Positions 24,988 to 32,623 of a DNA stretch of 64,000 bases are shown piece after piece; positions within the stretch are counted from its first letter, which is position 1, and every line of letters begins with the position of its first letter. The notes beneath the pieces were generated by a model, which searched no databases, was not told where the DNA came from, and saw nothing but the letters and a program-made list of their open reading frames with translations. The stretch is taken from positions 84,825-148,824 of the IMG/VR virus record IMGVR_UViG_3300035665_003403. One strand, 5' to 3'. The position numbers and the translations under genes were made by a program. This DNA is from a virus.

Positions 24988-26850
24988 TTATCTAAGTTCG
25001 TTGATGTTGAATGTTGGTACACCATCTACTCTAACATGTCCATAGAACCTGTTATTTACAAGCTTCTTCGCGTAACGTGTCATGATTCCTTTTACAGGTG
25101 CGAAGTTAAATGGATTATACATTGTTGGAGTCAATTGCATTGGTACGTAAGGAGCATAGATATATCCTGTATCCAATAATGATTTTCCTTTATGACCAAT
25201 GATAATTGAGTAAGCTGGAGCATAAGGGTCACGATACACTTGGTAACGTCCACTTAAAGAACCAATTCTTTCAATACCCATGTTATAAGTATCTTGTTCT
25301 GGAGATGCATCAGATACGTGGAAATATTCCAAGTTATCGAATATCGCAGAGATTTCAGAAGAAACTACGATGAAGTTAGCACCACCTCTAAGAGTTGCTT
25401 TATGGATTTGAGCAGAAACTTGGTTTACACGAGTAATAAGTTCTTGGTTCCAGTCCTTTTGAGTATATGGGTTAGCAGCACTTGAAGATTTTCTCCAACC
25501 GTTATAATCCCATCTCAACTGCCATGCAGCACCTTTACGTAAATCTCTAAGGATTTCACGGTCAATTTCAGCAGCTACTTGTTCTGATAACATTGCAGTT
25601 AATTCAGCTTCAGCATCGATGTTGTGGAATGCACTAACGTCTTGAGCCAATTCTGGTGACCATGTTGCACGTAATTTTCTTTCTTCAACAGAAACAGTTA
25701 CTTCATCCAATGAGAATGATACTTCACCCATTTCAGTTTCAAGTTCTAATGATGCGTATTGTGCCCAAGCAACAGTAAACGATGCTCCAGATACACCAGC
25801 AGAAGCTGTAGCTAAATTAGCAGGTGCAGAACTATTGTTTACAAAGAATGCAGTAGTTCGTCCAGTTGCACCAACATAACCATCAAATGTAGCAGTACCA
25901 TTAGCAGGTACTGGACCACTTAAGTCAAGACCTAAGTACAAAGTACCAGTTGCGTCAGTTAAGTTAGAATAGTTAACAATACCTTTACCATATTGTTGAG
26001 TTACAACTCTAAAAGGAATTTCCTTATTAGCATCAATAATTGTGTTATTATTCGGGTCACGAATAACACCATTAGAGATTACGTGCAATGAAGCCAAGAA
26101 AGATTCAGTATCCATTTGGTTACCATCAGCACCAGTCAAAACTGATTTGTTAGTTGCACCTGGAGTAAATCCCGTTACACCAATAACAACTTGTCTAACT
26201 GTACCATCAGTTGCAAGTGGTTGTGTACCACCGTTAGCAATAGCCGTATAAGTACCATTTGAATCTAAAGTCCAGCTGTTATATCCACCAGTAACGATTG
26301 TAAGAGTACCTTTTGAGTTATCAAACAAACCATCATTGTAGAATGCATCATACAAGTTTTTAGCTTGCATTTGAGTTATAGCACAATTAGCAGTGTTAAC
26401 ACAACTTGGAATACCTGTTGAGGCAAAACTAGTGTGAGCTGAATATGTTGTACCATAAACATCAGAAGATGATGTGGTTGTATAATCATTACCAGCAACA
26501 CCAGCACCGTCTACACGAGAAGATGTTTGTGGTATGAAATAAAACAATTTACCAATTGGTAAGTTCATAGCTTGAACTGAAACTAAGTCATTAGCCAAAA
26601 GCTTAGAGAATACTCTACGTACAATTGGGAAAACAACAGTTTCGAATGAACCTGAATTAGTTGCTGTAGTTGTTTCTTTCAACAACGATGTTGCTTGGTT
26701 TTCAAAAAGAATCGCAACGTTTTCTCTGATGTGTCCTTTAAGACCATCTAGGAACCCTATTGATTCCCATTTTTCTTGTGTTTCTTTACGGACAGCTTTC
26801 ATATGGTCTAAACCAATATTTCCAACTAATCCTGAATTTAATATCGACAT
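24988..26850 (-). CDS. 23: Major capsid protein (T4 gp23-like)
   Basis: 620 residues. The N-terminus follows T4 gp23: a helical pro-region including ENVAILFENQ, then SLLKE at residues 55-59, a likely gp21 cleavage site (before TTT), then FETVVFPIVRRVFSKLLAND and VSVQAMNLPIGKLFYF, equivalent to the conserved VRRAIPNLIAFDICGVQPMNSPTGQ region. The C-terminal half includes RATWSPELAQDV and the ExxDxE region. It is about 100 residues longer than T4 gp23, with the extra sequence at about residues 135-345 (Ser/Thr/Gly-rich), probably an insertion domain on the capsid surface. It is followed by a terminator. Confidence 0.92.
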   Translation of the reverse strand: MSILNSGLVGNIGLDHMKAVRKETQEKWESIGFLDGLKGHIRENVAILFENQATSLLKETTTATNSGSFETVVFPIVRRVFSKLLANDLVSVQAMNLPIGKLFYFIPQTSSRVDGAGVAGNDYTTTSSSDVYGTTYSAHTSFASTGIPSCVNTANCAITQMQAKNLYDAFYNDGLFDNSKGTLTIVTGGYNSWTLDSNGTYTAIANGGTQPLATDGTVRQVVIGVTGFTPGATNKSVLTGADGNQMDTESFLASLHVISNGVIRDPNNNTIIDANKEIPFRVVTQQYGKGIVNYSNLTDATGTLYLGLDLSGPVPANGTATFDGYVGATGRTTAFFVNNSSAPANLATASAGVSGASFTVAWAQYASLELETEMGEVSFSLDEVTVSVEERKLRATWSPELAQDVSAFHNIDAEAELTAMLSEQVAAEIDREILRDLRKGAAWQLRWDYNGWRKSSSAANPYTQKDWNQELITRVNQVSAQIHKATLRGGANFIVVSSEISAIFDNLEYFHVSDASPEQDTYNMGIERIGSLSGRYQVYRDPYAPAYSIIIGHKGKSLLDTGYIYAPYVPMQLTPTMYNPFNFAPVKGIMTRYAKKLVNNRFYGHVRVDGVPTFNINELR

Positions 26851-26896
26851 TTTTTATTTATTTTTGTCTTTTGTTATTTTTTTTTTTATCTGAGAA

Positions 26897-28108
26897 TTAA
26901 CCTTTAATTCCCATTAACTGTCTTACCTTTAAAATTTGTGGGTCAACGTAAGCGGTTTTTTCAGTCAACAAAGTTGAACTACCACTAGACATACCTTTTG
27001 TAATCTTATTATCGATTGATTCAGTTATTTTCTTAGAATTCAATTCACCAAGAATTGTCTTATACAATTTCTTAGATTCAATCAAATTACTAACTCCTTC
27101 GTCAAATCTTTTGATGATATCAGCTTTTTCCTGTTTAGTTGTTGTGTTTTCCATAAACAACTTAGTTACATATGTTAAGTTAGTGTTGAAAACAACAGTT
27201 TCGATAAGCTTATCTTTGAATTGCTTCAAAGCTTTCTTTACGTCATCATTTTCGCTCTTTAACTTAGCAACTTCACTTAATAATTGTTTGTTCTTAGCAA
27301 CAGCTTCAGTTAATAGTTTTTGGTTTTTTGCAACGCTTTCAGTTCTAACTCCAGCACCTTTTATATCAGTTAAATCACTATAAGCTTTTCCTGATTGTGC
27401 AGTTCCTTTTGTGATAAGTTCATTGATTGGCTCTTCGATTTCTTCCTCTTCTTCACCAGATTCAGCATCTGATGGGGTTGGAACATCTTCTAAATCATCA
27501 ACAGAATCTTCACCACCAAATTCAGAACCAGCGTCATCATCCATTTCTATCTCATACTCAACATCATCATCTCCACCTAAATCAGCACCTAATTCCCCGC
27601 CCAAGTCAATTTCACTTGAACCACCTAAATCAGCTGCTGGGGTTTCGTTTTGTTTTATAACATATTCACCAGGTTCAGATACTGTCAAATGAATGTCAGT
27701 TCCAACTACTTTGATTTCATCCTCACCACTAAGTTTTTTGTAAACTGCGATAATATCATCATCTGATGCAGCTGTCATATCAAGTTCTTCACCACCCAAC
27801 GCATCAGCGTCCATTCCTAATTCTTGACCTGGAGTATCCACATCAACTATATCGGTGCTTGTTATGTCTGTTACATCTGTAGTTGTATCTACACTATCCA
27901 TAGGTGTTGTTTCCATTTCTGTATCATCACCCATTTCTGTTTCGATATCTTCTTCCTCGAAATCACTTTCTAAAAGTGATTCCTTAACAACAGCATTAAT
28001 TTCTTCTCGTGCTACGTCTCGAAGTATTTCTTTAGCATTGTTGTTTAACGCTTCTTTAATTTTTTGGATATCTAACATAGAATCCTCAAATACCGTTTTT
28101 TTACTCAT
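26897..28108 (-). CDS. 22: Prohead scaffold protein (T4 gp22-like)
   Basis: 403 residues, very acidic in the middle (runs such as EEDIETEMGDDTEMET and DLGGDDDVEYEIEMDDDAG) with helical, more basic ends. The position between the protease gene and the capsid gene matches T4 gene order 21-22-23. Several LxE sites are present (SLLE, KLLTE, QLLSE), as expected for a scaffold digested by gp21. The extended acidic insert is larger than in T4. An apparent Ser-rich forward ORF inside it is a shadow of the acidic codons. Confidence 0.75.
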   Translation of the reverse strand: MSKKTVFEDSMLDIQKIKEALNNNAKEILRDVAREEINAVVKESLLESDFEEEDIETEMGDDTEMETTPMDSVDTTTDVTDITSTDIVDVDTPGQELGMDADALGGEELDMTAASDDDIIAVYKKLSGEDEIKVVGTDIHLTVSEPGEYVIKQNETPAADLGGSSEIDLGGELGADLGGDDDVEYEIEMDDDAGSEFGGEDSVDDLEDVPTPSDAESGEEEEEIEEPINELITKGTAQSGKAYSDLTDIKGAGVRTESVAKNQKLLTEAVAKNKQLLSEVAKLKSENDDVKKALKQFKDKLIETVVFNTNLTYVTKLFMENTTTKQEKADIIKRFDEGVSNLIESKKLYKTILGELNSKKITESIDNKITKGMSSGSSTLLTEKTAYVDPQILKVRQLMGIKG

Positions 28109-28170
28109 AATTTTATTTTTTTTATTTAAAAAAAATTTAACTTATTTAGATGATAAACACCTCATTTCAC

Positions 28171-28178
28171 AATAAATA
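28171..28178 (-). promoter_or_regulatory. TATTTATT promoter-like motif before the scaffold/capsid genes
   Basis: 62 bases before the gp22 start, in the 114-base gap after the protease gene; would allow extra expression of gp22 and gp23. Confidence 0.4.
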
Positions 28179-28222
28179 CATATGTGTTATTCAAAAAAAC
28201 AAATTAATACTAAAAAATATTT

Positions 28223-30049
28223 TTATTTTAGTAAAAATTTATTTAAATTTTCTATTAGTACTTTGTTTTTATTATCACTAACATCTTCTCTAATGCTTGA
28301 ATTCATTGGCTTTTCATTAAATATATAAGCTCCTGGAGTACTAGGTGTGCTTACTATATCCCAACAAATAATTTCGAAGTCATCTTGAACAATATTTTGT
28401 CCTTTAACCTCTTTAAGACTACCAATCCCTCTAGATGATACTCCAATCTTAATTTTATTTCTTAATAAATTTGCTATATCATCACCCTTTGTTGATACAA
28501 TACCATAATTAATAAATCCTGGTGTCATCAGTATTTCCATCTTACCCATCAATGCGTTACCTTCCCACCATGTTTCAATGATGTTATGTGATACTCTATC
28601 TAACGAAATAACAGAGTCCTCTGGGTGATTACAATTGTGTGTCCAAACTATCTTATTATTTTGTTTCATTAACCAAGTTTTATTTGGAACGGAAACACAA
28701 TAAACAAAATCATTGTGTGGTATTAACTCAACTTTTGTAAATCTATTATCCAAATAAATACCCTTACCTGTTCTTTCTCTGATAATATTTAATTCTTTAC
28801 TATTCGAAGCTTTAATCAATCTAGGAACTCTTTTATTTACCTTAGTCAAAACTAATTCACCATCAACTTCAGTTTCAATAAATTCTCTTTTAATATCATA
28901 TATTAATCTATCTTTTGGTATAATCTTATTACATGTAGCACCACTACCAATTTTCAACATTACTTCTAAAACATCATCTTTTAATTTAGTTGATGTTGTA
29001 CAATATTCTTTGATAAGAATTCCTTTACTACTTGAACTATTCTTCCCATCACCAATTAATAACCATTTTAGTAATATGTTTAATAATCTAGGTGACCAAT
29101 TTTTAGCGTACTCTGGTATAAATTTATTGTGTGAATCACCCAAAACCTTTAAATGGTTATGTAGTTTTTCATTAGTCACTGTAAATTGTCTATCACCATA
29201 TAATTTAAAATTAAACGGTAATTTCTCTAACAATTCCTTAATTAAATTTTGTTGTTTACTTTTTACTTGGGTAATTGTAACTCTATTTTTATTTTTACCA
29301 CCCTTACTACCATCAGTATGCCCTTCAGATATGAATATACCTAAAAATGCAGCCCAATCTTCAGTTTTTATAGTGATATCAGTATCTGGTATAGTGAAAA
29401 ACTCACTATCATCCCCATCCCAAACCCCAGAGTGTTTAATATGAGAATGTGACACTCTAGAATCCCCATTCAATATTTTATTGTATAACTCTTCACCAGT
29501 TAAAATATATGGTTTATTGGTTCTATCCCATAAAATAACTTTATGATTTTTAGTTATAGTCATATCCAAACCACTTTCATTATAAACCCTAATTAAATCG
29601 TCATCATAATGTTTTTTTATAGTTTTACTAATTGGTTGTACTTCTAATTTATTCGACTCTAAATTAAATGTGAATATCTCATCACCCTCAATTACTGTAT
29701 CAATATCAACCCAACCATTCTTAGTGAATATTTGAGTTTCTTTTGGGACACACTCTCCTATTGCATTTCTATCCTTGATTGCTTGTTGATAAACTAAATT
29801 TTGTTGCTTAAGAATTTGTTCTGGGTATATTCTACCATTTCTATTTAATACACCATATTTTTGTAATAAGACATAAACAATCAATGGGTCTGACATTGAA
29901 CCCAAGCTGACACCTGATTCCAATTTTTTTATTTCATTAATGAAACCCTGATTTCTTGGTTCTAATGGATTAATAAATCCAGAATCGGATTCAATCAAAT
30001 AACCCCATCCTGTTTCACCCTTCTTAAGAATTTTTGCTTCTTTTATCAT
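28223..30049 (-). CDS. 21: Prohead protease (T4 gp21-like) interrupted by an intein
   Basis: 608 residues, of which 100-472 are an intein. The exteins (235 residues; T4 gp21 has 212) join to read IGEC-NHPEDSVISLDRVSH, with the catalytic His of the HPE motif and the SLDRVSH block, followed by GKMEILMTPGF and KIGVSSRGIGS (catalytic Ser region). This enzyme cuts head proteins at [L/I]xE sites during maturation. The intein separates Cys100 from the HPE motif, so protease activity requires splicing. A promoter-like motif ends 3 bases before the ATG. Confidence 0.9.
   Translation of the reverse strand: MIKEAKILKKGETGWGYLIESDSGFINPLEPRNQGFINEIKKLESGVSLGSMSDPLIVYVLLQKYGVLNRNGRIYPEQILKQQNLVYQQAIKDRNAIGECVPKETQIFTKNGWVDIDTVIEGDEIFTFNLESNKLEVQPISKTIKKHYDDDLIRVYNESGLDMTITKNHKVILWDRTNKPYILTGEELYNKILNGDSRVSHSHIKHSGVWDGDDSEFFTIPDTDITIKTEDWAAFLGIFISEGHTDGSKGGKNKNRVTITQVKSKQQNLIKELLEKLPFNFKLYGDRQFTVTNEKLHNHLKVLGDSHNKFIPEYAKNWSPRLLNILLKWLLIGDGKNSSSSKGILIKEYCTTSTKLKDDVLEVMLKIGSGATCNKIIPKDRLIYDIKREFIETEVDGELVLTKVNKRVPRLIKASNSKELNIIRERTGKGIYLDNRFTKVELIPHNDFVYCVSVPNKTWLMKQNNKIVWTHNCNHPEDSVISLDRVSHNIIETWWEGNALMGKMEILMTPGFINYGIVSTKGDDIANLLRNKIKIGVSSRGIGSLKEVKGQNIVQDDFEIICWDIVSTPSTPGAYIFNEKPMNSSIREDVSDNKNKVLIENLNKFLLK
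28634..29752 (-). mobile_element. Intein with LAGLIDADG-type endonuclease in gp21
   Basis: 373 residues. The splicing N-terminus is Cys (CVPKETQIFTKNGWVDI) with block B-like LDMTITKNHKVIL, and the C-terminus is block F/G (FVYCVSVPNKTWLMKQNNKI, then WTHN) followed by Cys+1. Two LAGLIDADG-like motifs (AAFLGIFISEGHTDG and LKWLLIGDGKNS) indicate a homing endonuclease domain. It is inserted exactly before the NHPE active-site motif, the conserved-site preference expected of a homing intein. Confidence 0.9.
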
Positions 30050-30052
30050 ATT

Positions 30053-30060
30053 AATAAATA
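30053..30060 (-). promoter_or_regulatory. TATTTATT motif abutting the gp21 start
   Basis: 3 bases from the gp21 ATG; the sequence ATATTTATTAATATG is the same as at 20635-20649. Confidence 0.5.
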
Positions 30061-30070
30061 TGGTTATTAA

Positions 30071-30112
30071 AACAAAAAAACCCTGTTAGTTTTACTTAAC
30101 AGGGTTTTTATT
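30071..30112 (-). terminator. Intrinsic terminator upstream of gp21
   Basis: ACCCTGTTA / TAACAGGGT 9-base stem with flanking A and T runs, directly after the stop of the gene at 30111. It separates the lysis-like cassette from gp21, which has its own promoter-like motif. Confidence 0.85.
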
Positions 30113-30560
30113 AATCTTTTTTACTTTTATAAAAGTTAAAGTATCGATAATTATCGAATACATCATCCATAATCAAATTAATGTATTCATCCAATATGTT
30201 GTTTATATCATTAATTTTTATTGACTCCATTTTGTTCTTTAAGAATAAATTTATTTCGCAATTCATAAAGCTTTTTTTTCCTAATCTAACACCAGAATCC
30301 CTTACATCTAAATCAACTATGGTTCTTTGTTTATCAAACAAACAATTATCTTTAATCAACATATAATCATATAATGATTGTTTTATTTGTTTATTTAGAT
30401 TTCTAATAACCCTATTATAATCATAATATGAATTATCAGTTGGCTCACACCAAGTTTTTATAATAATATAAAATGACTTAGGGTTTTTTATATCGGTAGT
30501 TCCGACTTTTATTTTAATGTTCTTTCGTTTGTTTACGTCAAGTTCTTTACATGTTTTCAT
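30111..30560 (-). CDS. Hypothetical protein (149 aa)
   Basis: A basic, mixed alpha/beta protein without signal or membrane segment. Its beginning, MKTCKELDVNKRKNIKIKVG, is followed by a conserved-looking SFYIIIKTWCEPTDNSYYDY block. The last gene before the terminator, it is placed between holin-like genes and the protease gene. I do not recognise its family. Confidence 0.5.
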   Translation of the reverse strand: MKTCKELDVNKRKNIKIKVGTTDIKNPKSFYIIIKTWCEPTDNSYYDYNRVIRNLNKQIKQSLYDYMLIKDNCLFDKQRTIVDLDVRDSGVRLGKKSFMNCEINLFLKNKMESIKINDINNILDEYINLIMDDVFDNYRYFNFYKSKKD

Positions 30561-30624
30561 TCATTTAAAAGTTAATGATTAAATGTAATCATTTTAAATG
30601 AATAAGTCAAATGTTTATTTCTTC

Positions 30625-30897
30625 TTATAACGTATCATTTGTATTTCTATCTTGAGTTTTCTTAGTGTTAGTCCAGAATTTTATAAAGATACCAACTAAA
30701 GCTAATATTTTTGGTAAATAAAATGCTTGATGTTCTGTTAACCCAGGTATATCCCCAGCCCATGTCATAATAAAATCAATAACCAGTAATAAGAATGATA
30801 TCAATAATGATATATCACCTCTCTTTCTCCATTTTGGTGGTGTTGGCTTTTTATAGTTATTCCACTCTTTGTTTATATTGTCTTTTAATTTTACCAT
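30625..30897 (-). CDS. Putative holin (90 aa, two membrane segments)
   Basis: A soluble, basic start with a KKPTPPKWRKRGD segment leads into membrane segment 1 (ISLLISFLLLVIDFIMTW) and, after a short loop, segment 2 (LPKILALVGIFIKFW), with a charged tail. The P-x-KWRKxGD lead-in followed by two membrane helices is the layout I know from holin-like proteins of Bacteroidota phages. It would make the inner-membrane lesion that starts lysis. It lies next to a small lipoprotein and two other membrane proteins. Confidence 0.6.
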   Translation of the reverse strand: MVKLKDNINKEWNNYKKPTPPKWRKRGDISLLISFLLLVIDFIMTWAGDIPGLTEHQAFYLPKILALVGIFIKFWTNTKKTQDRNTNDTL

Positions 30898-30908
30898 GTT
30901 ATCTCATA

Positions 30909-31025
30909 TTAGTATCCATTATGGTACCCAACACATTTTGTTGTATTGTATTTTTTTGGTTTATATTTAGTTGTTTTACAACCTAATAAACTAAATGCTA
31001 TCATTATTATCATTATCTTTTTCAT
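30909..31025 (-). CDS. Tiny lipoprotein, candidate o-spanin (38 aa)
   Basis: MKKIMIIMIAFSLLGCKTTK: a short basic start, a hydrophobic stretch and a perfect lipobox LLGC at residues 13-16, then a 22-residue Lys/Tyr/Pro-rich tail (KYKPKKYNTTKC). It overlaps the 3' end of the upstream gene by 35 bases in another frame and is followed 11 bases later by the putative holin. Overlapping membrane protein/lipoprotein pairs next to a holin recall the Rz/Rz1 spanin arrangement. The function is inferred; size and lipobox are seen. Confidence 0.6.
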   Translation of the reverse strand: MKKIMIIMIAFSLLGCKTTKYKPKKYNTTKCVGYHNGY

Positions 31026-31203
31026 TTTTTCCAAATAACCAATTGAAACTAATGAATGCAATAACAATTTTTAAAGCATCATCAAATATTTTATTGATAC
31101 TTCTTACAGTATCTTTTTCCCATTTTTTAAAAAGTATATTTTCAATCACACCACTAATAATGATTAAAAATAATATTATTGTTATAACCCAAGTAATGTC
31201 CAT
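30991..31203 (-). CDS. Small membrane protein (70 aa)
   Basis: An N-terminal membrane segment (WVITIILFLIIISGVIENILF) and a second hydrophobic stretch (ALKIVIAFISFNWLFG) flank a charged loop; the tail is Asp/Asn-rich. It partly overlaps the lipoprotein gene in a different frame and the preceding TM-GAF gene by 22 bases. It could be an i-spanin-like partner or a second holin/antiholin, but the two membrane segments fit a holin-type protein better than a classic Rz. Confidence 0.55.
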   Translation of the reverse strand: MDITWVITIILFLIIISGVIENILFKKWEKDTVRSINKIFDDALKIVIAFISFNWLFGKNEKDNDNNDSI

Positions 31204-31796
31204 GATTTTAAATCCTTAGTAGCTAATCTAATCCCAACAATCTGAGTTTTGACGTAAGTTATTTGCTCTGGACTTAAACTTCTGTTAGGTTCTGTAAAAA
31301 CCAACGATAACATTCCTTCACTAACTTCTTCACCTAATAAAAAGTTATAAGCTTTGTTTATACCGTAAAATTTAGCTGTGTGTGAACTTTCATTATCACC
31401 ATCAGAACTATGTATCACATACCCAGAATTTGACCTATTTAATTCAACTAACATATCAATAGTTGTTGATACTGGTATCGATTGATATTTAGTTATTATT
31501 TTATCTATATTTCTAATTTTACTCAAACTCTCAAATCTCATACTAGAATTATTAAACCCAATTCCATGAAAATCTTTATTTCCATTATGATAATTAATAA
31601 TACTAGCTCGACACAAATCCAAACGTTCAACCATATTATCTAATATATGTTGAACCTTTTTTTCTGCCTCAAGTCTTTTTTTATTAGTTTTAGGTGAATA
31701 ATTAATTTTCTTTTCAATAAACCCTTTTATCCCCCTAGCAAATATGGCAACTAATAAAATAACAATTTGTGATGTGTCTTTATCTAAACCAACCAT
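31182..31796 (-). CDS. Membrane-anchored GAF-like protein (204 aa)
   Basis: Residues 8-22 form a hydrophobic anchor (SQIVILLVAIFARGI), followed by a basic, helical linker (residues 30-55). A domain then begins RASIINYHNGNKDFHGIGF; this R-x-x-x-x-x-x-HNG pattern occurs in small GAF-like sensor domains of phage proteins. The C-terminal third ends VSEGMLSLVFTEPNRSLSPEQ. It starts the lysis-like group and may sense a signal at the membrane, but the ligand is unknown. Confidence 0.5.
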   Translation of the reverse strand: MVGLDKDTSQIVILLVAIFARGIKGFIEKKINYSPKTNKKRLEAEKKVQHILDNMVERLDLCRASIINYHNGNKDFHGIGFNNSSMRFESLSKIRNIDKIITKYQSIPVSTTIDMLVELNRSNSGYVIHSSDGDNESSHTAKFYGINKAYNFLLGEEVSEGMLSLVFTEPNRSLSPEQITYVKTQIVGIRLATKDLKSWTLLGL

Positions 31797-31798
31797 TT

Positions 31799-32572
31799 TT
31801 AATTACCCTCCAAAGTGTTTTTAAAGTTCATTATGTTAGAAACCTTATTTATAAATTCCTCATCCGATGAAAATGTGTGAGTCTCATTTAAAACTTTATG
31901 CTTAGTCTTTAATAAAACGTTCTTTAATTCCAAATCATCTTCTTTATCATACCTATCATCAACCATAGTCAATACTTCATTAATCAACGATTTTAAAACT
32001 TCTTCTTTACCTGAGTTATCAATAAGAGCCTTAACAACTTTTTTCTCATTCTCACTTAATTCTGAATATTTTTCATTATAGTTATCAACCATAATACTAG
32101 TCATTAAACTAGTTGGAACATACCCACCATCAATAACAGATTCTTTTACAGTGTTTTTCACCATATAATCAATAACATAATTTTTAGCTTCTAATAACTC
32201 ATCAATATTTTTACCAGATTTTTTAGTTGTAATAAGCTTATTAAGACATTCATGTAACTTTTTTTTAGAATAATCAATTTCTTTACCCTTTAATAATCTA
32301 CCAAGCTTTTCATTTTCAGATATGATATCCGATTTATTAAACTTACTAAGCAAGTTTAAATTCTCATCTAAAAACTGTAAAGCTAAATATTCTTTCGGTT
32401 CACATTTATTCTCTATGTTATCATAAATAAAAAATTGAGTTCTAAGTATCTTGTTTTCTTTTAAAACCTTTAAATACTTTGAGAACTCAGCTTTTTTTTT
32501 GTCGTTTTTTTGTGTAATACCCTCAACTAATAATTCGTTAAAGTTTGTTTTTATATTTCCGAAATTAATCAT
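31799..32572 (-). CDS. Helical protein with capsid-targeting-type N-terminus (257 aa)
   Basis: From the chosen start MINFGNIKTNFNELLVE the first 17 residues end L-V-E before Gly, a candidate gp21 site; a start 9 bases further upstream also exists. The remaining protein is almost entirely helical, Lys/Glu/Leu-rich, with no catalytic motif. It lies directly downstream of the portal gene, where T4 has genes 67 and 68 (prohead core proteins), so it may be a core or packaged protein. Function is inferred from position and tag. Confidence 0.5.
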   Translation of the reverse strand: MINFGNIKTNFNELLVEGITQKNDKKKAEFSKYLKVLKENKILRTQFFIYDNIENKCEPKEYLALQFLDENLNLLSKFNKSDIISENEKLGRLLKGKEIDYSKKKLHECLNKLITTKKSGKNIDELLEAKNYVIDYMVKNTVKESVIDGGYVPTSLMTSIMVDNYNEKYSELSENEKKVVKALIDNSGKEEVLKSLINEVLTMVDDRYDKEDDLELKNVLLKTKHKVLNETHTFSSDEEFINKVSNIMNFKNTLEGN

Positions 32573-32587
32573 ATAAATCATTTTTAA

Positions 32588-32595
32588 AATAAATA
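32588..32595 (-). promoter_or_regulatory. TATTTATT promoter-like motif
   Basis: 15 bases before the chosen start at 32572, in the gap downstream of the portal gene. Confidence 0.45.
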
Positions 32596-32623
32596 CTCCA
32601 ATTTAACTCAAAAGTGGTTTATT

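Noticed and set aside
27411-27692. Ser/Pro-rich forward ORFs inside the scaffold gene
   Set aside because: Antisense shadow of the acidic gp22 codons (GAA/GAT runs give TCA/TTC).
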